Below are positions 1-7,162 of a stretch of 64,000 nucleotides of DNA, piece after piece. The stretch lies in contig NZ_JAQPPK010000015.1 in the NCBI RefSeq assembly GCF_029952445.1, positions 1 to 64,000 of the forward strand, given 5' to 3'. The notes under the pieces are model-generated. The model searched no databases, had not been told where the DNA came from, and was given only the letters and a program-made list of their open reading frames with translations. The DNA is from Paenarthrobacter nitroguajacolicus. GTDB taxonomy: Bacteria > Actinomycetota > Actinomycetes > Actinomycetales > Micrococcaceae. Within the stretch, counting starts at the first letter, position 1; each line of letters opens with the position of its first letter. Made by a program: the position numbers and the translations under genes.

Positions 1-1
1 C

Positions 2-66
2 ACGAAGGCCTCCTGGGTGTGCAGCGGTTTCTTAGACAGCTCCACTCCACACCGGGAGGCCTTCGT
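2..66. repeat. Imperfect inverted repeat at the window edge
   Basis: Bases 2-21 and 48-66 are near-complementary arms of 19-20 bp (core acgaaggcctcc / ggaggccttcgt) around a 26-base loop. They lie downstream of the FmdB-like gene. No T-run follows, so a terminator role is only possible. A minus-strand ATG at 67-69 opens a 23-codon frame that runs off the window edge, so part of this could instead be the 5' end of the next gene; no clear ribosome binding site supports it. Confidence 0.4.
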
Positions 67-128
67 CATCCCGGAAATCTCACGCCGTGTCCTCACACGG
101 CCTCAACCAATCTCCCTGGGCAGTACAG

Positions 129-398
129 CTAGCTGGCTGCTGCGGCTGCGGGAGTCGGAGTGGCCGATGCTGCAGGCGCGGCCGGAGCTGCCGGCGCAGC
201 GGATACCGTGCTGCCCTTGGCGTCACGGGAGTCGGTGCGGTAGAAACCCGAGCCCTTGAAGACAACGCCAACGCTGTTGAACTTCTTGCGCAGGGTGCCT
301 TTGCATTCCGGGCACTCTGTCAGGGAGCTGTCTGAGAAGGACTGGACGATGTCGAAGGCATGGTCACAGTCTTTGCAGGCGTATGCGTATGTGGGCAC
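129..398 (-). CDS. FmdB-family zinc-ribbon protein
   Basis: An 89-residue protein of the FmdB / putative regulatory zinc-ribbon family. The first 35 residues carry two CxxC pairs (C8, C11, C29, C32) that should bind one zinc ion. The rest is an Ala/Pro/Ser-rich tail, typical of actinobacterial members and probably disordered. It starts at GTG with a strong AAAGGAGG ribosome site a few bases upstream. It lies downstream of the 5-formyltetrahydrofolate cyclo-ligase gene on the same strand, as in Mycobacterium tuberculosis (Rv0991c next to Rv0992c). The mycobacterial relative has been linked to chaperone-type redox functions; that role here is inference. Family assignment is firm, cellular role is not. 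Confidence 0.88.
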   Translation of the reverse strand: MPTYAYACKDCDHAFDIVQSFSDSSLTECPECKGTLRKKFNSVGVVFKGSGFYRTDSRDAKGSTVSAAPAAPAAPAASATPTPAAAAAS

Positions 399-560
399 TG
401 AGTTCCTCCTTTAGGACAAAGTTCAGGTCCTGTTCCACTGTGCAGAATATCTTCCGCATTAGCAGTCCCAGGGCCTGAGTGCCAATTCTATCATTCGATC
501 GGGTGCCGTTCGCCAGTGTATGTGCCCCAACTCACCCATGGCGGAGCCCTGGGCGGAACC

Positions 561-606
561 CGCCGGAGCGCCCCGGAGCGCCCCGGAGCACCCCGGAGCG
601 CCCCGG
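561..606. repeat. Decamer tandem repeat (about 4.5 copies)
   Basis: A 10-base unit, ccccggagcg with single-base variants, is repeated head to tail from 561 to about 606. It sits about 35 bases past the stop codon of the minus-strand cyclo-ligase gene, in the gap before the FmdB-like gene. The rest of the 399-639 gap holds only the FmdB ribosome site and no other gene that I can support. Confidence 0.8.
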
Positions 607-639
607 CGAGCATCCGGGCGGGCATCCGGAAGAAATCAG

Positions 640-1254
640 TCAGTCGGTTTCGGGCGCATCCTCCAGAAGCACGACGCCGGAAGGCGTCAGTACCTCCCGC
701 ACGGGGCGGTCAAACGCCTCGGCGGGTATCGAGCCCGAAGGCAACAGATCGTCGTCGTACACCACTGCAATGGTGGGCGGCCGCCGGCCTGACGCGTCCA
801 GGCCTTGCAGGAGCCGGTCGTAATATCCGCCGCCTTGGCCAATCCTGTTCCCGTCTCGATCCACGGCGGTGGCAGGCATGAAGATTCCGGCCGCTGAGGC
901 AACCACTGAACTGTCCAATCGCTCGCCCATTGGTTCGTCAATGGGAGCGTAGGTGGATCGCACGAAGACCGTGGACGGTGTCCAGTAAACCCAACTCAAC
1001 TGTCGGTCCGGCTCGCAGACAGGAAGCAGGACCTCGTGGCCCGCTTCATGAAGCGCCTCAAGGAGAGGCATGGTGGGCGGTTCGAAGGCGACCCCTACGT
1101 ACACCGCGAACGTTGCCGCTTCGCCGGAAGTGACGGACTTGGCCCAAGCAGTTCCATGGTGGGCGAGGGACTCGCCGGCTGCCGCGATCTGCTCAGGAGT
1201 CAGGCCCCTTCTGTAGAGTCGCCGGTTGCGGCGGATGTCTTCTTTCGATGCCAT
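640..1254 (-). CDS. 5-formyltetrahydrofolate cyclo-ligase
   Basis: A 204-residue protein of the MTHFS/YgfA family, which converts 5-formyl-THF to 5,10-methenyl-THF using ATP in cytosolic one-carbon metabolism. The family signature GQGGGYYDRLL lies near residue 140 and the basic N-terminal stretch RRNRRLYRRGL matches the nucleotide-binding region. Length is normal for the family. It starts at ATG with a purine-rich AGGATGGG about nine bases upstream. It is transcribed divergently from galU and followed by the FmdB-like gene, the order seen in many Actinobacteria. Confidence 0.93.
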   Translation of the reverse strand: MASKEDIRRNRRLYRRGLTPEQIAAAGESLAHHGTAWAKSVTSGEAATFAVYVGVAFEPPTMPLLEALHEAGHEVLLPVCEPDRQLSWVYWTPSTVFVRSTYAPIDEPMGERLDSSVVASAAGIFMPATAVDRDGNRIGQGGGYYDRLLQGLDASGRRPPTIAVVYDDDLLPSGSIPAEAFDRPVREVLTPSGVVLLEDAPETD

Positions 1255-1370
1255 CTTTTTCCCATCCTGGGGTTCGTCGGGTCCGGCATAATTGTTTCCT
1301 GATGTTGAGCCGGTAAGAAAATGTCCGGCCTGCGCGGCGGGGGGTTTAGCTGATGATCTCTTACTTCCGT

Positions 1371-1383
1371 TACATTAGTCCGG
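1371..1383 (+). promoter_or_regulatory. galU -10 box, leaderless start
   Basis: TACATT at 1371-1376 is followed by six bases and then GTG at 1383. The expected transcription start falls on or next to the start codon, which favours 1383 over the upstream ATG at 1353. Confidence 0.55.
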
Positions 1384-2288
1384 TGACTCTCGATAACAAC
1401 GCTGTCCGTAAGGCTGTCATCCCCGCAGCGGGTCTTGGTACCCGGTTCCTTCCCGCCACCAAGGCGATGCCGAAGGAAATGCTGCCTGTGGTGGACAAGC
1501 CCGCCATCCAGTACGTCGTCGAAGAAGCGGTCAAGGTGGGCCTGCACGACGTCCTCATGATCACAGGGCGCAGTAAGCGCGCACTGGAAGATCACTTTGA
1601 CCGCGTTCCTGCGCTCGAAGCGACCCTGGCTGAAAAGGGCGACACCGCCAAGCTGGAAGCCATTCAATCCGCCACCAACCTTGGCGACATCCACTACGTC
1701 AGGCAGGGTGACCCGAACGGCCTTGGCCACGCTGTCCTTCGTGCAAAGCAGCACGTCGGCCACGAGCCCTTTGCCGTTCTTCTGGGTGACGACCTCATCG
1801 ACGCCCGCGACGACCTCCTGAGCGAAATGATCGCTGTCCAGCAGAAGACCGGCGGCTCCGTGGTTGCCCTGATCGAGGTTGAGCCTTCCAAGATCAGCGC
1901 CTACGGTTGCGCCGACGTCGAGGACATCGGGGAAGACGGTTACGTCCGCATCAAGCAGTTGGTGGAAAAGCCGTCCGCGGAAGAAGCACCTTCAAACCTC
2001 GCCGTGATTGGCCGTTACGTGCTGCACCCGGCTGTCTTCGGAGTCCTGGAGCAGACCGGCCCCGGCCGGGGTGGAGAAATCCAGCTGACCGATGCCCTCG
2101 AGGTCCTCGCTGCCGGTGAAGGGGAGGGCTACGGCGTGTACGGCGTGGTCTTCCGCGGCCGACGCTATGACACCGGCGACAAGCTCAGCTACCTCAAAGC
2201 CTGCATTGAGCTGGCATGCGACCGTGAGGATCTTGGTCCTGAGCTGCGCGAGTGGCTGCCGAACTTCACCGCGACGCTACCTCAGTAA
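1383..2288 (+). CDS. galU: UTP-glucose-1-phosphate uridylyltransferase
   Basis: A 301-residue cytosolic enzyme making UDP-glucose from UTP and glucose-1-phosphate for glycans, trehalose and cell-wall sugars. The nucleotidyltransferase signature AAGLGTRFLPATKAMPKEML follows the start directly, and the VDKPAIQYVVEEA and GRGGEIQLTDA blocks are both present. I chose GTG 1383 because the protein then begins just before the conserved core and a -10 box is placed for leaderless transcription; ATG 1353 would add ten unconserved residues. It is divergent from the cyclo-ligase gene and followed after five bases by a RimJ-like acetyltransferase, so the two are probably co-transcribed. UDP-glucose made here is also the co-substrate context for GalE at 56471-57487. 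Confidence 0.95.
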   Translation: MTLDNNAVRKAVIPAAGLGTRFLPATKAMPKEMLPVVDKPAIQYVVEEAVKVGLHDVLMITGRSKRALEDHFDRVPALEATLAEKGDTAKLEAIQSATNLGDIHYVRQGDPNGLGHAVLRAKQHVGHEPFAVLLGDDLIDARDDLLSEMIAVQQKTGGSVVALIEVEPSKISAYGCADVEDIGEDGYVRIKQLVEKPSAEEAPSNLAVIGRYVLHPAVFGVLEQTGPGRGGEIQLTDALEVLAAGEGEGYGVYGVVFRGRRYDTGDKLSYLKACIELACDREDLGPELREWLPNFTATLPQ

Positions 2289-2293
2289 TACGG

Positions 2294-2920
2294 ATGTACG
2301 GCTCTGCGATCTGGCCGGTAACGCTGGAGTGCGGAGACCTGGCACTTCGGCCCATCCGCTATCGCGACAAGCGGGAATGGTCTGAGGTCCGCTCCCGGAA
2401 CAGTGATTGGCTGGCACCGTGGGAGGCGTCCAACCCGGCTCCGGGTGGACGCCTTCCCAGCTACCGGCAAATGGTCGCGTCCCTCAACGAGCAGGCCCGG
2501 CAGTCCACCGCCTTGCCGTTCGTCATCGTTGAACGCACAGCCGGCGTCCGGGAGCCCGCGATCGTTGGTCAATTGACTGTCTCCTCGATTGTTTGGGGAT
2601 CGGCCATGATGGCCACCTTGGGCTATTGGGTGGACAAGGACCGGGCCGGGCGCGGCATCGCCCCGACAGCCGTGGCGATGGCCACCGACCACTGCTTCAA
2701 TGTGCTGGGGCTGCACCGGATGGAAATCAATATCCGCCCGGAAAACGCGCCCAGCCTGCGCGTGGTGGAGAAGCTCGGATTCCGCGATGAGGGATACCGG
2801 GAAAGGTACCTGCACATCAACGGACAGTGGGCTGATCACCGCTCCTTCGCGTTGACGTCGGAGGAAGTCCCGGAGGGCCTGCTGCGCAGGTGGCTCAAAG
2901 GGCAAACGGGCAGGTCATAG
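2294..2920 (+). CDS. rimJ: RimJ-like GNAT N-acetyltransferase
   Basis: A 208-residue GNAT-fold protein. RimJ/RimL-type features are a start in LALRPIRYRDKREW, the acceptor-side strand and the acetyl-CoA loop around GYWVDKDRAGRGIAPTAV (residues about 105-122), then NVLGLHRMEINIRPENAPS and LGFRDEGYRERYLHI at the end. The likely role is N-terminal acetylation of a ribosomal or other protein, or of a small molecule. ATG 2294 lies five bases past the galU stop with no clear ribosome site, suggesting translational coupling. In mycobacteria this gene sits between moeA1/glp and an Rv0996-type membrane protein; here the moeA-like gene is missing. The precise substrate is unknown. Confidence 0.85.
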   Translation: MYGSAIWPVTLECGDLALRPIRYRDKREWSEVRSRNSDWLAPWEASNPAPGGRLPSYRQMVASLNEQARQSTALPFVIVERTAGVREPAIVGQLTVSSIVWGSAMMATLGYWVDKDRAGRGIAPTAVAMATDHCFNVLGLHRMEINIRPENAPSLRVVEKLGFRDEGYRERYLHINGQWADHRSFALTSEEVPEGLLRRWLKGQTGRS

Positions 2921-3004
2921 GGCTTTTCGGCCCTTTCTCCAGTCATTTGCGGACTCGACCACGACACACCGGCCGCAATGCCGCCACCCCCGGTGATTTG
3001 CTTC

Positions 3005-3018
3005 TACGGTTTTGAATG
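3005..3018 (+). promoter_or_regulatory. -10 box of the Rv0996-like gene
   Basis: TACGGT at 3005-3010, then seven bases, then GTG 3018. This fits a leaderless transcript and picks GTG 3018 over TTG 3012. Confidence 0.45.
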
Positions 3019-3938
3019 TGGACTTCCCTCTCAGCAGCTCAGTGATACTTGTGGTCACTGTCGCGCTGTGGATGGTCTGGGTGGCGCCGTACGTTCTGCG
3101 GAACAGGCGGCAACAAGTCCAAGCGGCCGCTGTTCCAGCAGAGGCTTTCGACGACGAACCAGACGAACCGCAGGCAGGGGTGGTACTGAATTTGGCACCT
3201 CAGCAGGAGAAACCGATGGAGACCATGCACAGCAAAGCACCGGCGTCGCCCCAGGAATCCCGCGCGGCCGAGTCCTCGGCGACCAAGCCGGCCCCCACTC
3301 CGTTCACCATCCGCTATGCGCGGCTCACTCTGGCTTTGTCCGGGCTCGCCCTGCTGGTGACGGCACTGGTTTCCGGAATTCTTCGCCTTTTCGGAACCGG
3401 CTCGGTCTGGTTGCCGCTGGTGTCGCTCATCGGTGCGGTAGTCGCCGTCGTGGTTTTGCGTAAACTCGCGCTCCGGGATCTTCGCGAACGGCGCGCCCGC
3501 CGGGCTGCCCAGGCGTCGCGCATCCCAACGCCTGCACGCTACCTGCCCAAAGAACCTGTGGTTGAGGCGAAGGAAACTGCCGTTTTCGACGCCGAAGCCA
3601 GCAGTCGCGAAGCCCGCTTGTCGGCGGTGGAGCTGCGCCAGGCGGCTCTTGCTGTTGCGGTTGCCGCGGGGGACCAGTCGGCGCAAGCTGCGGCAGAGTC
3701 CAAAGGCGCGAGCTGGCAGCCCGTCGAGGTTCCGAAGCCTACCTACGTTGATGCAGCGAAGGCCCAACGCCCGGCCCCTGAGCCCCTGGACCTCCCTGAG
3801 GCCCCGAAGCCTGTTGGCAAGCCCGTCCTGAAGCAGTCCGCAGGGCAAACTGAAGCAGCGGCAACGGTCGCAGCTTCGGTCAAGGGCCAGAGTGCCCTCA
3901 GCAACCTGGACGATGTCCTCCAGAGACGCCGCGCGTAA
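3018..3938 (+). CDS. Three-TM membrane protein, Rv0996/GlpR-like
   Basis: A 306-residue membrane protein. An N-terminal hydrophobic helix (about residues 5-25, ending VAPYVLRNRR) is followed by a linker of some 70 residues, two more helices (about 97-145), then a charged stretch and a long Ala/Pro-rich, probably disordered tail. Topology and position after galU and rimJ match M. tuberculosis Rv0996. From memory, the corynebacterial counterpart is the GlpR receptor that binds the gephyrin-like protein Glp at the division site; identity with that family is inference from topology and synteny, not alignment. Its usual moeA/glp neighbour is absent from this locus. Confidence 0.6.
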   Translation: MDFPLSSSVILVVTVALWMVWVAPYVLRNRRQQVQAAAVPAEAFDDEPDEPQAGVVLNLAPQQEKPMETMHSKAPASPQESRAAESSATKPAPTPFTIRYARLTLALSGLALLVTALVSGILRLFGTGSVWLPLVSLIGAVVAVVVLRKLALRDLRERRARRAAQASRIPTPARYLPKEPVVEAKETAVFDAEASSREARLSAVELRQAALAVAVAAGDQSAQAAAESKGASWQPVEVPKPTYVDAAKAQRPAPEPLDLPEAPKPVGKPVLKQSAGQTEAAATVAASVKGQSALSNLDDVLQRRRA

Positions 3939-3944
3939 CACCGC

Positions 3945-4745
3945 ATGAGTTCCATCTGCGTTGCCGGTGGTACAGGCCAGGTGGGCCGTGAGGTTGTCCG
4001 GCTCGCCTTGGCCGCCGGGCACGAGGTGTCAGTGCTTAGCCGGCACGTTCCGGCTGTTGGTTCTCCGGCCCATTACGACGGCGCCACGTACTTCGCCGGC
4101 GACGTCACCACTGGCGTTGGACTGGCTGCCGCGGTGGCGGGTGCCGACGTCGTCATCGATTGCCTTGAAGGCCAGTTCGGGAAGGCGCAAAAGCAATTTG
4201 CCGACGGCGGTGAGCGGCTTCTTGCGGCAGCGGTTGCTGGTGGCGCCCGAAAGGCTGTGTTGCTGTCCATCATCAACTGCGATCTGAGTGACTTTTCCTA
4301 TTACGTTTCGAAAGCGGAGAAGGAACGGAAGTATGCCGCGTCTCCGCTGGAAACCGTGCTGGTCAGGGGAACCCAGTTCCACAGCTTGGTTGCCGGGATC
4401 TTCGCGGCCGGGGCCCGTGTGGGATTGATTCCGGTGTTCAAGGGTGTGGCATTCCAGACGATTTCGCCTGCCGATGTTGCAGGGGAGTTGCTGGCGGAGG
4501 CGTTGGCAGATTCGCCTGGGACTGGGCAGCGGGTGCGGACCGTGGGTGGGCCTGACGTGCTGCCAATGCGTTCAATGGCCGAGCAGTGGAAGGCCACTAC
4601 TGGGACGCGGGGGAGGATTATCAGCGTGCCTTTGCCGGGTTCCATGGGTGCTTTTCTTCGCGCCGGCCACCATCTCGTCCCGGAGCATGCGGTTGGCATG
4701 GAGACGTTCGTGTCGTGGTTGGAAAAGCGCCGGGAAAGTTTGTAG
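3945..4745 (+). CDS. NAD(P)-binding atypical SDR (NmrA-like)
   Basis: A 266-residue Rossmann-fold protein. It opens with the dinucleotide-binding glycine motif GGTGQVG and has the strand-rich pattern of atypical short-chain dehydrogenases (NmrA / NAD(P)H azoreductase type). A classical YxxxK active site is not obvious, although SYYVSKAEKER near residue 120 resembles one. It starts seven bases after the preceding stop, so it may be the last gene of that transcription unit. Its substrate cannot be told from sequence; possible roles are quinone or ether-bond reduction, or a redox sensor. Confidence 0.75.
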   Translation: MSSICVAGGTGQVGREVVRLALAAGHEVSVLSRHVPAVGSPAHYDGATYFAGDVTTGVGLAAAVAGADVVIDCLEGQFGKAQKQFADGGERLLAAAVAGGARKAVLLSIINCDLSDFSYYVSKAEKERKYAASPLETVLVRGTQFHSLVAGIFAAGARVGLIPVFKGVAFQTISPADVAGELLAEALADSPGTGQRVRTVGGPDVLPMRSMAEQWKATTGTRGRIISVPLPGSMGAFLRAGHHLVPEHAVGMETFVSWLEKRRESL

Positions 4746-4781
4746 CCTAGGGACACCGGTCCGGCGGAAATTCCTGGCCAG

Positions 4782-4854
4782 GGGGCTATAGCTCAGTTGG
4801 TAGAGCGCTTCGTTCGCATCGAAGAGGTCAGGAGTTCGAATCTCCTTAGCTCCA
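4782..4854 (+). tRNA. tRNA-Ala (anticodon CGC)
   Basis: A 73-base cloverleaf. The acceptor stem GGGGCTA pairs with TAGCTCC with one wobble, the D-stem is GCTC/GAGC, the anticodon stem CTTCG/CGAAG encloses loop TTCGCAT with CGC at positions 34-36, and the T-stem AGGAG/CTCCT encloses TTCGAAT. The anticodon reads GCG, alanine. The CCA end is not fully encoded. The neighbouring DNA on the 3' side is accessory in character, as is common beside tRNA genes. Confidence 0.96.
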
Positions 4855-5029
4855 CAATATTGTCAGTCGCCTTTCCCCTTGGCGGGTTGCGGCTGGTGTA
4901 GCGCCCAGTGCGGCGCACGGTCCAGCAAGTCAGAGCTTGACCTCTACATCTACGGTGAATTCCGATGCCGTTGGTGAATTTTCGGCTCTTACGCTCTTAG
5001 CTTCGACAAGCCCGAAGTTCGCGCACAAG

Positions 5030-6643
5030 CTACGTCGCGGGCCGGACGCGCAGCTTTCGTGGTTTCTGTTTTCCGGCTCGATTCGTAGCGTCTGGCACCA
5101 GCTGGACGGTCGTTGTAACGTCCATTGCTTTTAGGGCGACTAGTGCGCGACGTAGAGAGATCCGCGAGAAGATAGGAAGGTTTGCGGACTTGCGCTCCGG
5201 CGTCCGCTTGTGGCTCACGATAGCGATCGACACAGTATACGAATTGGTCTCAAGCGCCTTAGCGACGTGTTCTGCTGCAGCGGCGTCAGCCCTCTCTTCC
5301 ACGAGTTTCAGGAGGTTCTTCGACGCTTCGTCGCTTGTTCGGAGGAGTTGCACTGAGTTAGCCGCTTGGTTGAAGAGGTGGCTGAGCATTGATGAGCTGG
5401 TTCCAATCTTGACATGGACGAATTCAACATGCTCCTGTCCGATCCGTAGAATGTCACACGGCTCCACCTGGGTTTGTCCCGAAGGGCTGATGTTTGTCTG
5501 GTCTAGGCAGACGCTTCCGTTGGCCAAACAGACTTCGGCGTTGTATTCGGCCTCGCTGGCCCATTGGTGTTCTGGCAGCGTCGCTTCGATCCAGTAAGGA
5601 TCAAGGAAATCCCGGAGCGATTCAAGAAGGCCTGTTGCTACCCGGAACCAAGCTCCATCGCTGAAATGGTAGCTGTAACCCTCATCTGCCTGGGCTTCGA
5701 AAACTAGGGAGCGGAAGATGCTCCAACGTTGCATTGCTTCGTGGCTCCCGTTGAGAAGAACCAATTCATCGTGCTTTAAGTCGTCGACGGCGAAGGTCTC
5801 TGAAGTAATGCCCTTTCCTTCAAGGTATTCGCGGTAGTGCTTGATATAGACGTCGTCGAACATCTCACTGACGCCACGCCCAGAAAACTGGACGTAACTT
5901 TCGTCCCCGTAGTCCAAGACATCTGGCACCGTGAGGACTATGGGTGCGGAGACGTCGAAGACAGCGGCGGCCAACTGCTGATTGAGCGGGTCAATCGTCG
6001 AAGGATCGGTGATTGGACGAATCTGGGCGATGTCAGGAAAGGTTTTGCGGAATCCCTTCGACTTATAGAGCTTGTGTAGACGTTTCAGAAGTACGACGAG
6101 GTCACCAGGTTCTGTTGGAGTTGTGACCCGGAGGCAGGCAGCGCCAGTCACGCTGCGGACTAGGTCGTTATGCTCCGCCTTTGCTTTCCCGGTCAAGCTC
6201 CTGAGGACAGAGCTATCACTGGTAAAGCTCAGGAGCGCGAGGTCGCCGTCATATGGAATTTGAGTCCGTCGTCGTTGTGAAGATTCAGGATCGAGAGTGT
6301 CCGCACTTTTCAATTTGTTAGGGTCCACGGAGTTGAGAACAACGCGGGTTCCGAAATCGTGGACATACGAGTCCTCCCTTAATAGATGCTGCCCTGAGCC
6401 GAAGGTCAGCGCAAACGTCTGTTTTTTGATGCCCACGAAAGCTGTTGCGGAGTTTGACTGCTGGAGGAGATCAACACCGAGGCCGAGGTATGTCTTCCAC
6501 CATGGCTGTTTCGGACTTCCTGGTTTAAGAAATACGCGGAGATTCGAAATGGTGCTGGCCGATACATCGACTTCTTTGTAGCCGCTGTCATCTTTTATTG
6601 CCGATTCGATGCTCACGCCGGACTTTAGTAGATATATCGACAT
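5030..6643 (-). CDS. DUF6119 / TIGR04141-family sporadically distributed protein
   Basis: A protein of 537 residues whose N-terminus (MSIYLLKSGVS) and body resemble the sporadically distributed TIGR04141 / DUF6119 family. These genes are found patchily, often near restriction or other defence genes and mobile DNA; the biochemical activity is not established as far as I know. There is no signal peptide or membrane helix. ATG 6643 is chosen because the family starts with this block; a GTG at 6721 in frame would add 26 residues and lies just downstream of a TACAAT box. Codon use is visibly less GC-rich than in neighbours. It lies convergent with and about 175 bp from tRNA-Ala. Function in defence is inference. 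Confidence 0.65.
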   Translation of the reverse strand: MSIYLLKSGVSIESAIKDDSGYKEVDVSASTISNLRVFLKPGSPKQPWWKTYLGLGVDLLQQSNSATAFVGIKKQTFALTFGSGQHLLREDSYVHDFGTRVVLNSVDPNKLKSADTLDPESSQRRRTQIPYDGDLALLSFTSDSSVLRSLTGKAKAEHNDLVRSVTGAACLRVTTPTEPGDLVVLLKRLHKLYKSKGFRKTFPDIAQIRPITDPSTIDPLNQQLAAAVFDVSAPIVLTVPDVLDYGDESYVQFSGRGVSEMFDDVYIKHYREYLEGKGITSETFAVDDLKHDELVLLNGSHEAMQRWSIFRSLVFEAQADEGYSYHFSDGAWFRVATGLLESLRDFLDPYWIEATLPEHQWASEAEYNAEVCLANGSVCLDQTNISPSGQTQVEPCDILRIGQEHVEFVHVKIGTSSSMLSHLFNQAANSVQLLRTSDEASKNLLKLVEERADAAAAEHVAKALETNSYTVSIAIVSHKRTPERKSANLPIFSRISLRRALVALKAMDVTTTVQLVPDATNRAGKQKPRKLRVRPAT

Positions 6644-6719
6644 CGACTTCGCTGCCACGACAGTGTTCCCCCAGGTGATTCGATGCCAGCGGTCACTGCG
6701 CTCGTCATCATTGTCTAAC

Positions 6720-6748
6720 ACCCGGCCAGCCGGGTTGAGGCTATTGTA
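6720..6748 (-). promoter_or_regulatory. Promoter and palindrome upstream of the DUF6119 gene
   Basis: On the minus strand a perfect TACAAT -10 box (6748-6743) is followed by a 7-bp-arm palindrome, acccggc-ca-gccgggt (6720-6735), placed around the expected transcription start and the alternative GTG at 6721. It could be an operator or the base of a 5' RNA hairpin. No good -35 is visible. Confidence 0.45.
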
Positions 6749-7162
6749 GGGGTGAGAGTCCCTGATCGCCGGCAGGTTGAGCGAGAGGGCGTGCCTGCAC
6801 TTCGCAGTACCGCTGCATGGGCCTCCCTGTGGTCTTTGTGCCGAACGGTCACCCGACGCGCCTCATGCCGTTTGGCGACGGGCACTAGACCATTCCGGTC
6901 CGGATGGACTCCGCTTTCCTGTACGAGTGCGGCGTAGGGATACGTCTCGTGGCGTTCGATGCCACCGCTAAGGGCTTAGGCGCGGTCCGCAGGCGACTCC
7001 CTCGGGCGGGAATTGGCGCCTCACGCCGAGCAAAACAACATGCTGGTCTACCCCCTGAACGCCGTGGAAAAGCGTTGTGCGCGGGCCGAGGACGGCGATT
7101 CCATTCCTACAGAGGCCATCGCGGTGTACAGGCAGTTGGGCGGCTCAGCTGAACCCCGCGGA
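6749..7162. other. ORF-poor stretch, possible gene remnants
   Basis: No intact gene is supported here. Short plus-strand frames look protein-like in patches, for example a stretch reading VVFVPNGHPTRLMPFGDGH (about 6830-6890) that ends in a stop, then MDSAFLYECGVG, and, in a different frame, NNMLVYPLNAVEK and PTEAIAVYRQLGG near 7040-7150. The broken and frame-shifted pattern suggests decayed genes flanking the accessory DUF6119 gene, but I cannot name the parent families. Confidence 0.35.

Noticed and set aside
561-606. CRISPR-like array
   Set aside because: Ten-base units are contiguous with no spacers and no cas genes nearby; a simple tandem repeat. No CRISPR array was seen anywhere in the window.
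1353-1382. Upstream ATG for galU
   Set aside because: It would add ten unconserved residues; a TACATT box six bases before GTG 1383 fits a leaderless start better. Not excluded outright.
4841-4854. att-like duplication of the tRNA-Ala 3' end
   Set aside because: I looked for the tRNA 3' segment again between 4855 and about 7200 by eye and saw no copy, so no attL/attR pair is claimed.
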